64,000 bases of DNA from Fimbriimonas ginsengisoli Gsoil 348 (lineage in GTDB: Bacteria > Armatimonadota > Fimbriimonadia > Fimbriimonadales > Fimbriimonadaceae), in assembly GCF_000724625.1 (NCBI RefSeq), contig NZ_CP007139.1, positions 2,294,001 through 2,358,000 on the forward strand, given 5' to 3'. Under the pieces are notes generated by a model. It saw only the letters and a program-made list of their open reading frames with translations. It ran no database searches and was not told the origin of the DNA. The stretch's first letter is position 1, and each line of letters starts with the position of its first letter. Made by a program: the position numbers and the translations under genes. This document shows positions 16,733 to 25,569 of the stretch, in pieces.

Positions 16733-17390
16733 ACTGCAGCCCGGAACGGGCGACCTCCAAAAGCGAAGGGCGCAGCCCTGGTAACGGAAACACCGACAAT
16801 GAAGAGCTGAAGGGGCGATCTAATCCCAGACGTACTTCTCGTCGAACTCGATGCCGCTCTCAGCGAAGAACTTTCTCATCTCCTCTTGAAAGGACAGCGT
16901 TCGGTGGTGCGCCTCCTGGTTCTGGATGTACGACACGACACCCCCGCAATGGACCGGATCGACAGAGAACGCCGCGTATCCGCTTTGCCAAGCGAAGTCT
17001 CTGAGGTACGGCCTTTTCGTCTTAAGCCAACTCGACGAGCTCGTCTTGACATTGCCGATCGTCGAGGCGAGGGTTTTCGTTCGGGAAAGCTGAAATAGGA
17101 CGTGGATGTGGTCGAGATATCCTCCCACCTGGATGGAAGGCGAACCATCGTTTCGGAGCACGGCGATAAGGTAAGGAAAGAGCTCTTCTTGGACGTCGCT
17201 GGTCAGAACCGGCCGACGGTCCTTTGTGCTGAACACGGCGTGGACGAGCACGTTGGCGAGACTCTGTGGCATTTCGCCGATTATATCGACGTCTGGGATT
17301 AGACCGCCCTTTCAGGGCTCGGGTTCGCGCGCAACTGTAACCAGGGCTGCGCCCTTTGCTTTAGGAGGTCGCCCGTTCCGGGCTGCAAGT
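16733..17390. mobile_element. REP-associated transposase unit with long inverted ends
   Basis: Two inverted arms of about 100 bp (16733-16832 and 17289-17390) enclose a Y1 transposase gene. Their 51-bp core (16735-16785 versus 17337-17387) matches at 48 positions when one is inverted. Each core folds into GCCCG-GAA-CGGGC and AGGGC-GC-GCCCT hairpins. The inner part of the right arm also repeats the last codons of the transposase (GTCTGGGATTAG). This is the architecture of a RAYT with its own REP pair. Confidence 0.75.
16820..17272 (-). CDS. REP-associated tyrosine transposase (Y1/IS200-like)
   Basis: 150 aa. The Y1 transposase fold is indicated by the HUH-type motif HIH at 55-57 (GGYLDHIHVLF), an N-terminal start typical of the family (HAVFSTKDRRP) and a Tyr at 115 in VVSYIQNQ, the expected nucleophile helix. 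It cuts and joins single-stranded REP hairpin DNA. It is surrounded by inverted REP arms that it probably recognises. The gene looks intact. It is closer to single-copy domesticated RAYTs than to IS200 because it has no flanking accessory ORF. Confidence 0.85.
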   Translation of the reverse strand: MPQSLANVLVHAVFSTKDRRPVLTSDVQEELFPYLIAVLRNDGSPSIQVGGYLDHIHVLFQLSRTKTLASTIGNVKTSSSSWLKTKRPYLRDFAWQSGYAAFSVDPVHCGGVVSYIQNQEAHHRTLSFQEEMRKFFAESGIEFDEKYVWD

Positions 17391-17432
17391 CATTGGCATC
17401 GACCAATTGGGTTTACATCCACCATGTTTGGT

Positions 17433-17607
17433 GGTCCCGTAGCCCGGGGATAATGGTCACTGACAAATTAGGTTTACGTTTCCCTTATCTGGTTTCGCCC
17501 GTAGCCCGTGGCTTTAGCCGCGGTTCAAGGTTCTACCGGGGATAAATCCCTGGGCTACGGGTGAACCTTTGTTGTCAACTTATTTGGTTGATGACCGTTA
17601 TCGCCGG
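17433..17607. repeat. Family C repeat: 64-bp element plus tail, with a partial second copy
   Basis: The core at 17498-17561 is bounded by 10-bp inverted ends CCCGTAGCCC/GGGCTACGGG. It matches 46566-46629 in the opposite orientation at 61 of 64 positions, and a weaker match continues about 46 bp beyond it. A partial copy of the tail lies at 17433-17478. It may be a miniature element mobilised in trans by the neighbouring transposase (inference). Confidence 0.75.
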
Positions 17608-17628
17608 GTTGCGAGAACTTGTAGTGTT

Positions 17629-17647
17629 CATCGGCTGGGAGCCGATG
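17629..17647. repeat. Family B hairpin
   Basis: CATCGGCT-GGG-AGCCGATG, just downstream of the MFS gene stop. Together with the copy at 16607 it brackets the RAYT region. Confidence 0.7.
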
Positions 17648-17657
17648 CTACGTGAGG

Positions 17658-18959
17658 CTAGATGAGGGTGGCCATTGGTGCTTCTTCGCGGGTGGGCACG
17701 AACTTTTCGGGCGTTGCGGTCTCGGGCATTTCGATGTTGCGGAAGCGGCGGTCGAGGAGGCCGAGGAGGCAGGAGAGGGACATGCCTGAGCCCATCAGCA
17801 TGAACGCGATTTCGACTCCGGTTCGGGCTACGATCAGGCCCGCCAAACCCATGCTGATCGGCATGACGCCCACTGAGATCATCTCGCGTACCGCATTGAC
17901 TCGTCCCCGATAGGCGTCGGGAACGGAGAGCTGGACGTAGGTCGTGATCGGGACGTCGGCGATCGGGATGGCCAGCCCGGCGATTACGTTCCACAGGATG
18001 AACAGTGAAACGTAGGGGCTGAACCCCATCAACCCGACGGTGACTCCCACGAGCGCCAAACCGATGCAGAATCCGCGGGCCGGGTACCGGGGTTTGAGCC
18101 GGCCGGCGTAGCTTCCCGACGCGACCATACCGGCGACGAACGCGAACTCGAACCAGGCGATCGTCTGCGGCTTACCGCCGAACCACTTATCGTTCGCCGC
18201 CAAGTAGACCACAAAGAACGGGGCGACCGACAGCCGGAAGACCGCGAGCAGGATGGTCAACACTACCAAGTCGTGCCGCGAGCGCAGGTATCCGACTCCG
18301 TTCTTAAGGTCCTGCCAAACATGCGTTTCATGCGCGTCCTTTCGATTGGGCATCACTCTCGGTAGGCGTCCGATGAAGTAGGCGGAGACGAAGAACGAGA
18401 CGGAGTTCAGACCGACCGTCGTGAGATAGAACAAGCTGGGCGAGAGCGCGAAGAGGAGGCTCAGCACCCCGGCGGTGAGGCCGAGACTGATGAGCTGCAT
18501 CAGGTTCTGCGTGGTCATGCTCAGGGCGTTCGCGCTCGTCAATTGGGCGGCCGGTACCAGCGACGGAATTGCGGCGCTCTTGGCCGGCATGAAGAAAACC
18601 CGGAACGACGACAGGAAGAACGGGACCATCAACAAAGTCGGGACCGCCGGTTTACCGAGCACTGCGATGGAGGCGCTAAAGAGGACCAGCGCGCCGCCGC
18701 TTACGACGTCTGAGACCAGCATGATCTTCCGCCGGTCGATCCGGTCGGCGAGCACGCCGGCGTAGGGGCCGAACAGCAGAAACGGCAACGTCTCGAGCGC
18801 GCCCACCGCGCCGACCATCGCGTCGGACCCGGTGACCTTCTTCACCATGAACATGAAGGCCACGAAATAGAACGCGTCGCCCATCTGCGAGATCGCCTGG
18901 CCAAGCCAGAGATCGCGGAAGGCGCGAACGCGCAAAACATCGGGATACGGAATACGCAC
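17658..18959 (-). CDS. MFS transporter (MFS_3, EntS-like exporter)
   Basis: 433 aa, about 12 hydrophobic helices. The start is GTG 18959, supported by AAGGAG about 10 nt upstream. The loop between helices 2 and 3 reads YAGVLADRIDRRKIM, the MFS motif A, and the N-terminus (FRDLWLGQAISQMGDAFYFVA) is typical of the MFS_3 group that includes enterobactin exporter EntS and macrolide efflux proteins. Likely a proton-driven exporter in the inner membrane; substrate unknown. Confidence 0.85.
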   Translation of the reverse strand: MRIPYPDVLRVRAFRDLWLGQAISQMGDAFYFVAFMFMVKKVTGSDAMVGAVGALETLPFLLFGPYAGVLADRIDRRKIMLVSDVVSGGALVLFSASIAVLGKPAVPTLLMVPFFLSSFRVFFMPAKSAAIPSLVPAAQLTSANALSMTTQNLMQLISLGLTAGVLSLLFALSPSLFYLTTVGLNSVSFFVSAYFIGRLPRVMPNRKDAHETHVWQDLKNGVGYLRSRHDLVVLTILLAVFRLSVAPFFVVYLAANDKWFGGKPQTIAWFEFAFVAGMVASGSYAGRLKPRYPARGFCIGLALVGVTVGLMGFSPYVSLFILWNVIAGLAIPIADVPITTYVQLSVPDAYRGRVNAVREMISVGVMPISMGLAGLIVARTGVEIAFMLMGSGMSLSCLLGLLDRRFRNIEMPETATPEKFVPTREEAPMATLI

Positions 18960-19151
18960 GGTTAAAAAACTCCTTCAGAGGTCGGGACGGGTGGCGAGTC
19001 GTGGCCACCAGAGTCTCAACGAGCGGCGGTGGCGGCCGCTAAAGAAGGAGCGCGTGCTTCATGAAGTACAAAGTATGACACAAAAAAGCCCCTGCCACCG
19101 GGAGGGGTCCGGGGAGGGGCGGGTTTAGGGTTGAGGGTCGGTTGTCTTTGC

Positions 19152-19343
19152 CTAGGCCGTCTTAGCCATGGCGCGCTGGAGATCTTCCAGGGCGCGGGCG
19201 GCGACTACGCTTCCGGCGGTTCGCTGGTCCATTAACCAGCGGAGGGCAACCTCATCTCCGAGCCGGGCCTTGGCCACGGCGCGGGTGATAGCCGCGCAGT
19301 TCACTGCGCTATTCGGCATCGGTCGCTCCATTAAGGTATTCAT
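19152..19343 (-). CDS. Small hypothetical protein
   Basis: 63 aa, preceded by AAGGAG and AGAG close to the ATG. Mainly helical and Ala-rich (ITRAVAKARLGDEVALRWLMDQ). It follows another small gene (19403-19606) 59 bp away in the same direction, so the two may form a small operon. No family recognised. Confidence 0.5.
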   Translation of the reverse strand: MNTLMERPMPNSAVNCAAITRAVAKARLGDEVALRWLMDQRTAGSVVAARALEDLQRAMAKTA

Positions 19344-19402
19344 TTCTCTTCAGTCTCCTTCTCTCGTATCGAACGGGTTATTCCGTTTTGGGTCGTGTTC
19401 GT

Positions 19403-19606
19403 CTAGGCGGCGATCGGTTCGGCGAGGGCGACGGTGATCTCGCGCTCGAGCCGGTGGCCGACGAATTCGCTGAGGTGGACGCGCTGAACGCTCGGTCGGC
19501 TGCTGAGCCGCATCAGATACGCGCCCAGTTCCGCCGCCTCATCGGCGGTTAGGAAAACGCCGATATCGTTCAGGCTTCGGTTGGTCTCGTAGTCCATGAT
19601 TCGCAT
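19403..19606 (-). CDS. Small hypothetical protein
   Basis: 67 aa with a predicted helix (TADEAAELGAYLMRLSSRPS) followed by a strand-helix-strand C-terminus (VHLSEFVGHRLEREITVAL). A purine-rich GAGAGAGAAAAG precedes the ATG. It is the first gene of the apparent two-gene unit with 19152-19343. No family recognised. Confidence 0.5.
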   Translation of the reverse strand: MRIMDYETNRSLNDIGVFLTADEAAELGAYLMRLSSRPSVQRVHLSEFVGHRLEREITVALAEPIAA

Positions 19607-19702
19607 TGCTTTTCTCTCTCTGCGATAACGTGTACCGTATTCAGATGTTCTGAGGTTCCACTAAATTTTATTTTTAGGTCCACCGGCTCAAAATAAATAA
19701 AT

Positions 19703-19737
19703 CAAGGGCTGGCTACATAAAATGTAGCCAGCCCTTG
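19703..19737 (-). terminator. Perfect 15-bp hairpin
   Basis: Fifteen base pairs without mismatch (19703-19717 with 19723-19737) around TAAAA. Read on the minus strand it is followed by ATTTATTTATTTT, so it can end transcription of the glycosyltransferase operon to its right. Confidence 0.7.
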
Positions 19738-19835
19738 GTCCCGCACCGTAGAGTTCAGCGCCGGATTTGTGCTAAGACACTGTTGAAACGGCTAGCTTTT
19801 GCCGCCGTTTCTCCCGTTTTCCTTTTTCGCAAAAC

Positions 19836-19852
19836 GGAACCGGTTTGGTTCC
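19836..19852 (-). terminator. Short hairpin with T run
   Basis: On the minus strand GGAACC-AAACC-GGTTCC is followed by GTTTTGCG, 66 nt past the glycosyltransferase stop. A first, weaker terminator before the long one at 19703. Confidence 0.4.
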
Positions 19853-19917
19853 ATCTTCCGCATTCGTGCGCCAGAACGCCGCGTCCCGTCAAAAGTTCAG
19901 TGGGCTCTATGACGCCG

Positions 19918-20814
19918 CTATCGAATCCGCCAGACCGTCTTTAGCCAGCGCCGCTGGATCGAGCGACTCTGTTTGTGCCAGAAGCTCATGTAGCCGAACG
20001 GGTGCCGGTCGGCGTATCGGTCGAACTTCTCCAGGTAGGCAAGCTGCCGCCAGTAGACGAGGAACTTGGAGTAGAGGTGAGCGTGGAAGATGTACGGCTC
20101 GACGTACTGAAGGTCGTAGCGGCGGCAGAGGTAGCGGCATTCGGCGCGGCGGACGTCCATTCGAAGGCGGCCGACGAGGCCGACGGCGGAGTTGTGGAAG
20201 TTCTCGGTGTCCGGCGCCACTCGACCGATGCCGGTTTTGGCGATGGCAAGCCCGATGCACGGCTCGTCGGCGATGACCCCTTTGCTGTGGCGGTTCGCGT
20301 TCCGACGCCACCCGATCTCGTCGTAACGTTCGCCGATGGCGCGGGCCTCTTGAATGAGGCGGGCGGTTTCGGGAGTCCGCTCGTAGTAGAGAAGGCCGCC
20401 GTTGAACTTGGGAAGCGAGGAAACATGCTCCGCCGCGAGGACCTCGCGCACATCCTTGTCGTACCACTCCCCATCCGTAGCCTGGATTCCCTGCACCCCA
20501 AAGGAAGCTCCCTCGAATGCATCGAAAATCGGATCGAGCCGCTTGAAGACGAGCGAATCGCCGTCGATGAACAGGATTTTCTGGGCGTCGGTCACTTCGA
20601 GGGCATAAAGCTTCGCCCAAAAGGTTTCCTCGCGCGCCACCGATTTGTGGATGACTAGGTCGAAGTGGCGTCCCCAGTCGAAGCCGTCGATATCCGTCAG
20701 GATCGCTCTCGGCGTGGTGTCACCGATCAGCGATAGGGATCGCCCAAGCCCCATCGCCATCTCGCCAAACCGGCGAGCCCCAAAGGCCAGGGTAAAGACG
20801 AGCCGATCGGACAC
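19918..20814 (-). CDS. Nucleotide-sugar glycosyltransferase (GT8-like)
   Basis: 298 aa. The start taken is GTG 20814, 6 nt after the stop of the YjbR gene; the frame is open further up, but that part overlaps the YjbR gene. The N-terminal strand-helix (RLVFTLAFGARRFGEMAMGLGRSL), the DxD-type motif LFIDGDSLVF and KFNGGLLYYE match GT-A fold transferases related to GT8. It probably transfers a sugar in surface polysaccharide synthesis; donor and acceptor are unknown. Translation is likely coupled to the upstream gene. Confidence 0.7.
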   Translation of the reverse strand: MSDRLVFTLAFGARRFGEMAMGLGRSLSLIGDTTPRAILTDIDGFDWGRHFDLVIHKSVAREETFWAKLYALEVTDAQKILFIDGDSLVFKRLDPIFDAFEGASFGVQGIQATDGEWYDKDVREVLAAEHVSSLPKFNGGLLYYERTPETARLIQEARAIGERYDEIGWRRNANRHSKGVIADEPCIGLAIAKTGIGRVAPDTENFHNSAVGLVGRLRMDVRRAECRYLCRRYDLQYVEPYIFHAHLYSKFLVYWRQLAYLEKFDRYADRHPFGYMSFWHKQSRSIQRRWLKTVWRIR

Positions 20815-20819
20815 GAAAG

Positions 20820-21167
20820 CTAGGTTACTTGGTCGGCCAGCTTCTTCGGAGCGATCAAGAGGTACGCCTGACGCACGATGTCGCCGACCTCGTCCCAGTC
20901 GACCGGCACGTCCAGGTAGACGCCTAGCCATCCTCGCACTCCGACGTAGGGTGGCTTGAAGAACTTCGCGGGCTCCGCCGCGATCATCGCCTGCTGCATC
21001 TCCGGCGTACACGCGCACCAGAAGGCCAGCCGGTCGTCGTGGTGATGGTCGGCGAACATGACGAAGCTCTTCTTGACGAACCAGGTCGGCTCGCCGTGGC
21101 TCAGCTTCTCGGTCACCCCCGGCAGCGCCAAGCAAAGCGCCCGGATTCTTTCGACTTCGTTGGGCAT
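20820..21167 (-). CDS. MmcQ/YjbR family protein
   Basis: 115 aa. Signature segments: LCLALPGVTEKLSHGEPTWFV near the start and PPYVGVRGWLGVYLD with DWDEVGDIVRQAYLLIAPKKL at the end, the double-wing fold of YjbR. The family is thought to bind DNA on structural grounds only. First gene of a two-gene unit with the glycosyltransferase. Confidence 0.85.
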   Translation of the reverse strand: MPNEVERIRALCLALPGVTEKLSHGEPTWFVKKSFVMFADHHHDDRLAFWCACTPEMQQAMIAAEPAKFFKPPYVGVRGWLGVYLDVPVDWDEVGDIVRQAYLLIAPKKLADQVT

Positions 21168-21190
21168 GCGTGATCTTATCGTAATTAATC

Positions 21191-21255
21191 CGGAGCCCCC
21201 TCTCCCTCCTCCAGATGTTTGTGCTGGACGAGGGAGAGGGGGTTGGGGGTGAGGG
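21191..21255. repeat. Family E hairpin (CCCCCTCTCCCTC / GAGGGAGAGGGGG)
   Basis: A 13-bp perfect stem with flanks CGGAG and GTTGGGGGTGAGGG. The same element in reverse orientation is at 36829-36896. Confidence 0.7.
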
Positions 21256-21269
21256 AGAGTCTGGCGTAC

Positions 21270-21328
21270 CTTCGGTACACCAGGTCACATGGGCGGGCCG
21301 CCATGATACACACGGGCAGGCTGCCCGT
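21270..21328. repeat. Family A cluster of three hairpins
   Basis: In series: CTGGCGTACC-TTC-GGTACACCAG (one mismatch), an imperfect one around GGGCGGGCCGCC, and ACGGGCA-GGC-TGCCCGT (21312-21328, perfect). Located between the end of the rhamnosidase gene and the family E repeat. Confidence 0.6.
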
Positions 21329-21333
21329 GCCAC

Positions 21334-23955
21334 TTAGGGGGCGTCGGCGGTGAAGACGTAGCGGCCGGCTGGGACGTGGTAGACGCCTTCGGCGACGGAT
21401 GTTGCCCAGGCGGAGCCGGTGACGACGCGGACGCTTTTGGCGTCGCTCGACGGCACGTAGATATCGGCGGTGCAGTTGGGCGGGACAAGCACCTCGTACG
21501 TGATCTGCTTACCTCGAACCTTCCAGTGACTCTCGATCATCCCGCGGACGGAGGCGAAGGTGGCATCCACCCACTTGATGTCGCCGACGACGGCGGGATG
21601 GAAGACGATGTGCCGGAACCCGGGGCCGACTTCCGAAGGGGCGATGCCGGCGAGGTCGTGATAGAACCACTCGTTAATCTGGCCGAGCATAAAGTGGTTC
21701 TGCGAGGAGCTCCGCCCGGCATCCCACGCCTCAGTGAGACTGGTGGCCCCCATCTTGAGCTGGTAGCCGTAGCCGGGGTGCTCGTCTCCCTTGTTCATGT
21801 CGAACACGACGTCCGAACGATCGCCGTCGGCCAGGGCGCGGAGCAGGTAGCGGTATCCCACGTCTCCCGCCGTGAGGGCGTCGCCGTGGTCGCGCACGTC
21901 GGCCACTATTTTGCCGAGGACGGAGCTTCGGTTTTCTCGTTCCGCTAGACCCATGACCAGCGGAATCGCATTGGCAGTTTGGGAACCGGTCGCGTAGTAA
22001 CCCTTCGTCGGATCGTAGAACTCACGGTTAAAGGCGCTTCGAATCTCCGCGGCTTGCCGCTCTAATCGGACTGCGTCGTCGGCGAGCTCGAGGCGGCGAG
22101 CCACTTGGGCGAGGATTACGGTGTCTTGATAGAAAAAGGCGGTGGCGGTCAATGGAATCGGCGTGAGCTGGGCGTACCCGGGAGCGCCGGGGCCGAGGTC
22201 GTACCAATCCCCGAGACCGTGGGAGACGATGCCGTTCTTCGATTTGCCTTGCAGATACGCCACGTACCGTTTCATCCCGTCGTAGTGGCGTCGAAGCAAT
22301 CCAATGTCACCGGTCCAAAGGTATTGCTGCCAGGGCACGAGCACGTACGCGCTCCCCCATTCCGGAGAGTCGCGGAAACCGCCTTGGAACACCGTGTACT
22401 CGGGAGCGATGTCCGGGATGAGGCCGCTCGCGAGCTGGCTGTCTGCCATGTCCGACATTCCCTTCTCGAAGAGGCGGGCGAGGTCGAATTCGTAGCGAAG
22501 CGCGGGGCCGTTTAGGTGGTACTGCTCCAGCCAGCCGAGCCGCTCCCGATGGGGGCAGTCGGTGAGAACGCTCACCATATTGCTCCGCTGCGCCCACCGC
22601 ACCAGCGTGTGGATCCGGTTGAAGAGCTGGTTCGAGCAGTCGAAGGTGCCAACTGCGGGCGAGGCGGAATGGACGACGACCGCTTCGACGGTTTGGACCG
22701 TAGGAAGATCTCCGTTGTCCGCGGCGATTCGCTCCACCTGCAGGTACCGGCAACCGTGGTAGAAGAAGTGAGGGAAGTAGCTTTCCTTGCCCTTCCCGGC
22801 GAGGGTGTATTGCCAGTAAGCCTGTCCTCCGCCGACCGAGCTTCGGTCGACGGTTCCGTCTTCTTTCACAAGCTCCGCGGGGGTGATCCGGACGATGCTC
22901 CCCGCCGGTCCGGAGGCGACCAGAAACGGCATGAGTGAGGCATTCTGCCCCATGTCGTATACGTCGGTCGTCGAGGAAATCTCTTTCGAGCTCTTCGGCT
23001 TGAGGAGATCGAACGCATTGATCGGCGGGGCGGCCCGGTTGGAGCCGTGCAACTCTCCGCCCGGTCCTTTGATGATTCGGACCGGCTCCCAGTCACCGAC
23101 GCCGACGCGTCGGCCATCGTAATCTTCGCCGCCATAGACGCTGGAAAATGTGATGGGACCAGGTCGGCATTGCCAAGTCTCGTCGGTTCCGACGAGGTCG
23201 GTGGTTCCGTCCGCATATTCCAGGCGGATCTGTCCAATCGCGCAGAGCGGACCGAACGAGCCGGTGAATTTTGTGTATCTTCCACCGTGTACCCGGTACA
23301 TACCGTTACCCAGGAGGAGGTTGGCGATGTTGTCACCACGCCGAAGTTGGCGGGTGATATCGCGGGTGTCGTACAAACAGGTCTTTCGGTAGTTGGTCCA
23401 GCCCGGCGAGAAAGCCTCTTCGCCTACTTTGTCGCCATTGATCGCAAGCTCGTATTGGCCGAGGCCGCAGACATGGGCGAGGGCTCGGCGCAGGCCGGGA
23501 CGAACTTTGAAAACCTTCTGCAGCTCCAGGGTCTCCTTTTCCGCGCCGGCGGCGGCAATCCATTTTGCCTCCCAATCGGCGGGCGAGAGCACGCCCATCG
23601 TCCATGTGGCGGGCGGGCTCCAAGGAGACGCTTTGCCGTGTTCGTCCCAAACGCGAACGCTCCAAGAGACGCGCTCCGAGGAGGACAGGGCCCTTCCGCC
23701 GTATTCCAGATTTATGGTCTCACCGGACGTCACCTGAAGGCTGTCCCAGAGGTCCGGCTTGGAAAGTTTTAGCGGCGTCGTTGCCACACGCACTTGATAT
23801 GCCGTCTGCTTCGCCCCGTACCCGGCGGCTTCCAACTCCCAACTCAACCGCGGCCGCGTAGCGTCGATTCCCAGCGGATCGATCTGGTATTCGCACTTCA
23901 GGTGGATTGGAGTTATGGCAACGGCTCCCAGTGCAAGGAGCGAAAGCAAAGTCAC
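21334..23955 (-). CDS. Secreted alpha-L-rhamnosidase (GH78)
   Basis: 873 aa, the usual length for GH78. Signal peptide about 1-14. Order: N-terminal Fn3-like domain (LKCEYQIDPLGIDATRPRLSWEL), Bac_rhamnosid_N (VCGLGQYELAINGDKVGEEAFSPGWTNY), concanavalin-like domain, then the (alpha/alpha)6 catalytic domain with TDCPHRERLGWLEQ, in which the conserved Asp and Glu belong to the catalytic site, and the C-terminal beta sandwich. It should hydrolyse terminal alpha-L-rhamnose from plant or microbial glycosides outside the cytoplasm. It fits with the heparinase-like protein as part of a polysaccharide-using lifestyle. Confidence 0.92.
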   Translation of the reverse strand: MTLLSLLALGAVAITPIHLKCEYQIDPLGIDATRPRLSWELEAAGYGAKQTAYQVRVATTPLKLSKPDLWDSLQVTSGETINLEYGGRALSSSERVSWSVRVWDEHGKASPWSPPATWTMGVLSPADWEAKWIAAAGAEKETLELQKVFKVRPGLRRALAHVCGLGQYELAINGDKVGEEAFSPGWTNYRKTCLYDTRDITRQLRRGDNIANLLLGNGMYRVHGGRYTKFTGSFGPLCAIGQIRLEYADGTTDLVGTDETWQCRPGPITFSSVYGGEDYDGRRVGVGDWEPVRIIKGPGGELHGSNRAAPPINAFDLLKPKSSKEISSTTDVYDMGQNASLMPFLVASGPAGSIVRITPAELVKEDGTVDRSSVGGGQAYWQYTLAGKGKESYFPHFFYHGCRYLQVERIAADNGDLPTVQTVEAVVVHSASPAVGTFDCSNQLFNRIHTLVRWAQRSNMVSVLTDCPHRERLGWLEQYHLNGPALRYEFDLARLFEKGMSDMADSQLASGLIPDIAPEYTVFQGGFRDSPEWGSAYVLVPWQQYLWTGDIGLLRRHYDGMKRYVAYLQGKSKNGIVSHGLGDWYDLGPGAPGYAQLTPIPLTATAFFYQDTVILAQVARRLELADDAVRLERQAAEIRSAFNREFYDPTKGYYATGSQTANAIPLVMGLAERENRSSVLGKIVADVRDHGDALTAGDVGYRYLLRALADGDRSDVVFDMNKGDEHPGYGYQLKMGATSLTEAWDAGRSSSQNHFMLGQINEWFYHDLAGIAPSEVGPGFRHIVFHPAVVGDIKWVDATFASVRGMIESHWKVRGKQITYEVLVPPNCTADIYVPSSDAKSVRVVTGSAWATSVAEGVYHVPAGRYVFTADAP

Positions 23956-24039
23956 GCCTAAAACTATGGCTCAAACGTAGCAAAGGCTCCCAGCCTGTGA
24001 ACCTTGGAACCGCGATCAACCCATGTCCGGACAGACGTG

Positions 24040-25095
24040 CTACGTTGACAGGCCGTCGAAGACGAGGCCAAGCTTTTTCACCAGGCTCGCCGCTTCTTTC
24101 GCCAACCGGCCCGACTCACGGGGTTTGAGGGGGCGGATCGGGTCGATGGCGATCGAAGCTTTTTTCCCCTTGCGAATGAGTCGCCAGGTGGCGCAGGCGA
24201 TTCCGTCGGAGAGGACGACGGCTTCCACTTGGCCGGCGATACGGAACACGTGCCGGTGGTGCTTCTCCGGGAGAAACAGAGTTTTGTCGCGGTGCGCCAG
24301 GATGAGCGGGTCGAACTTTGCGAGGAGCTTCACCCCCAGCGAGCCTTCCGGGATCGCGTCGAGCTGGCCGGGAAGGGCGAGGCGCTCTCCCTTCATTCCC
24401 TCGACCGTCAGCCGTTCGAGATCGCCCGCCTCGTTCAGCGCCAGCTTCGATTCGGCGGCGGAGAGTCCGGACCAGCGGTAGAAATCGGACAAGGTTGCCG
24501 GACCGAACGCCTCGAGGTATCGGCGCAGGAGGCCGCCCAGGTTTCGCGGCGCCTCGCCCGGTTCGAGCAAGGCGAAACATTGCTCGCTCCCCCGGCCGAC
24601 GATGCAGACGCGGCGTTTGAGGGCCAGCCCCATCACGTCCAAGCCCCAGCCGATGCCGGGCAGACCGCGAAAGATGGGGACGTGGTCGTGGAGCTGCTCG
24701 CGCGAAAGAGGACCGTTGCTCAACGCGGCGATCATTTCGGCCTCCAGACGATCGACTTCGAGGCCATGGTAGTCGCGCGCCCACTTGAGGTAGCGACGGT
24801 AAGCATGGTCGCCCATCGTGCCAAGGATCAAGCGGTGATCCTCCGGAAGGTGAGCGTGCAAGGTGTTCCGCACGCTCCAGCTCTTTACGAGGCTTCCGCC
24901 AACCGAGAGCGCATCGTCTTCCCACCCCGGCCGCCCCTTTCGCAGCCGGGCCGCGACCGCGACCGGAAGGGAAGCGGCGTACTGCGTCTGCACCGCGACC
25001 ATGGCCCGAACCGCTTCCAGAGGCTGGGCGAACGCAACGATCAGCCCTTGTTGCCCCAGGATCAGGCGCCGCGCTTGGTCTTGGGTGATGATCAT
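24040..25095 (-). CDS. Winged-helix HTH_42 (YcaQ/AlkZ-like) protein
   Basis: 351 aa. The first residues ITQDQARRLILGQQGL and the segment VQTQYAASLPVAVAARLR...VGGSLVKSWSVRNTLHAHLPED are the hallmark of DUF1006/HTH_42, with the QxQ-type motif. Relatives include AlkZ and YcaQ, DNA glycosylases that unhook interstrand crosslinks. Many HTH_42 members are uncharacterised, so a DNA-repair role is only probable. It stands alone. Confidence 0.75.
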   Translation of the reverse strand: MIITQDQARRLILGQQGLIVAFAQPLEAVRAMVAVQTQYAASLPVAVAARLRKGRPGWEDDALSVGGSLVKSWSVRNTLHAHLPEDHRLILGTMGDHAYRRYLKWARDYHGLEVDRLEAEMIAALSNGPLSREQLHDHVPIFRGLPGIGWGLDVMGLALKRRVCIVGRGSEQCFALLEPGEAPRNLGGLLRRYLEAFGPATLSDFYRWSGLSAAESKLALNEAGDLERLTVEGMKGERLALPGQLDAIPEGSLGVKLLAKFDPLILAHRDKTLFLPEKHHRHVFRIAGQVEAVVLSDGIACATWRLIRKGKKASIAIDPIRPLKPRESGRLAKEAASLVKKLGLVFDGLST

Positions 25096-25185
25096 GTTGA
25101 TTCACGCGTAGACTTCGATCCGAGGGGTCTGCTATCTCTAGCGAGTCTGCAATAGTCGTTGCTGACCAAGTCTTACCGTTGCCAA

Positions 25186-25479
25186 CTAACGATTGCCACG
25201 ACGAAACCCCTCGATGATCGCGGGTCCTATGAAGTATGCGAGGGCGATGAACCCGATGAGCATGACCAGCGCGCCTCCGTAGACCAGGTTAGCGGCACGG
25301 GGATCGCAATCCGGGTCGAACTTCGAGTCAAGAAACACCCGCTTTAGTCTCTTCTTGACGTCCGAGCCGCTTAAAGCCTGTTTCATGGCGAGGGTGTACC
25401 CAGCAACCATCATAAGTAATCCAAGCAAAGTCGGTACCCCGACCGTTGCCAGGAAGATGGCGTCTGCAGTGGACTTCAC
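25186..25479 (-). CDS. Two-TM hypothetical membrane protein
   Basis: 97 aa. Two hydrophobic helices (about 8-31, FLATVGVPTLLGLLMMVAGYTL; about 66-90, VYGGALVMLIGFIALAYFIGPAII) enclose a basic and acidic cytoplasmic loop (VKKRLKRVFLDSKFDPDCDP). No family recognised. It lies 90 bp downstream of rnc in the same direction. Confidence 0.6.
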   Translation of the reverse strand: MKSTADAIFLATVGVPTLLGLLMMVAGYTLAMKQALSGSDVKKRLKRVFLDSKFDPDCDPRAANLVYGGALVMLIGFIALAYFIGPAIIEGFRRGNR

Positions 25480-25569
25480 GATCAGCTTGAAAGGTACCTG
25501 CAGTCGATGATCGTGATGGCTGACAAAAAGGCGTGGAAGCCACCGCTTTCTACATGGGCCGCCGGTTCG

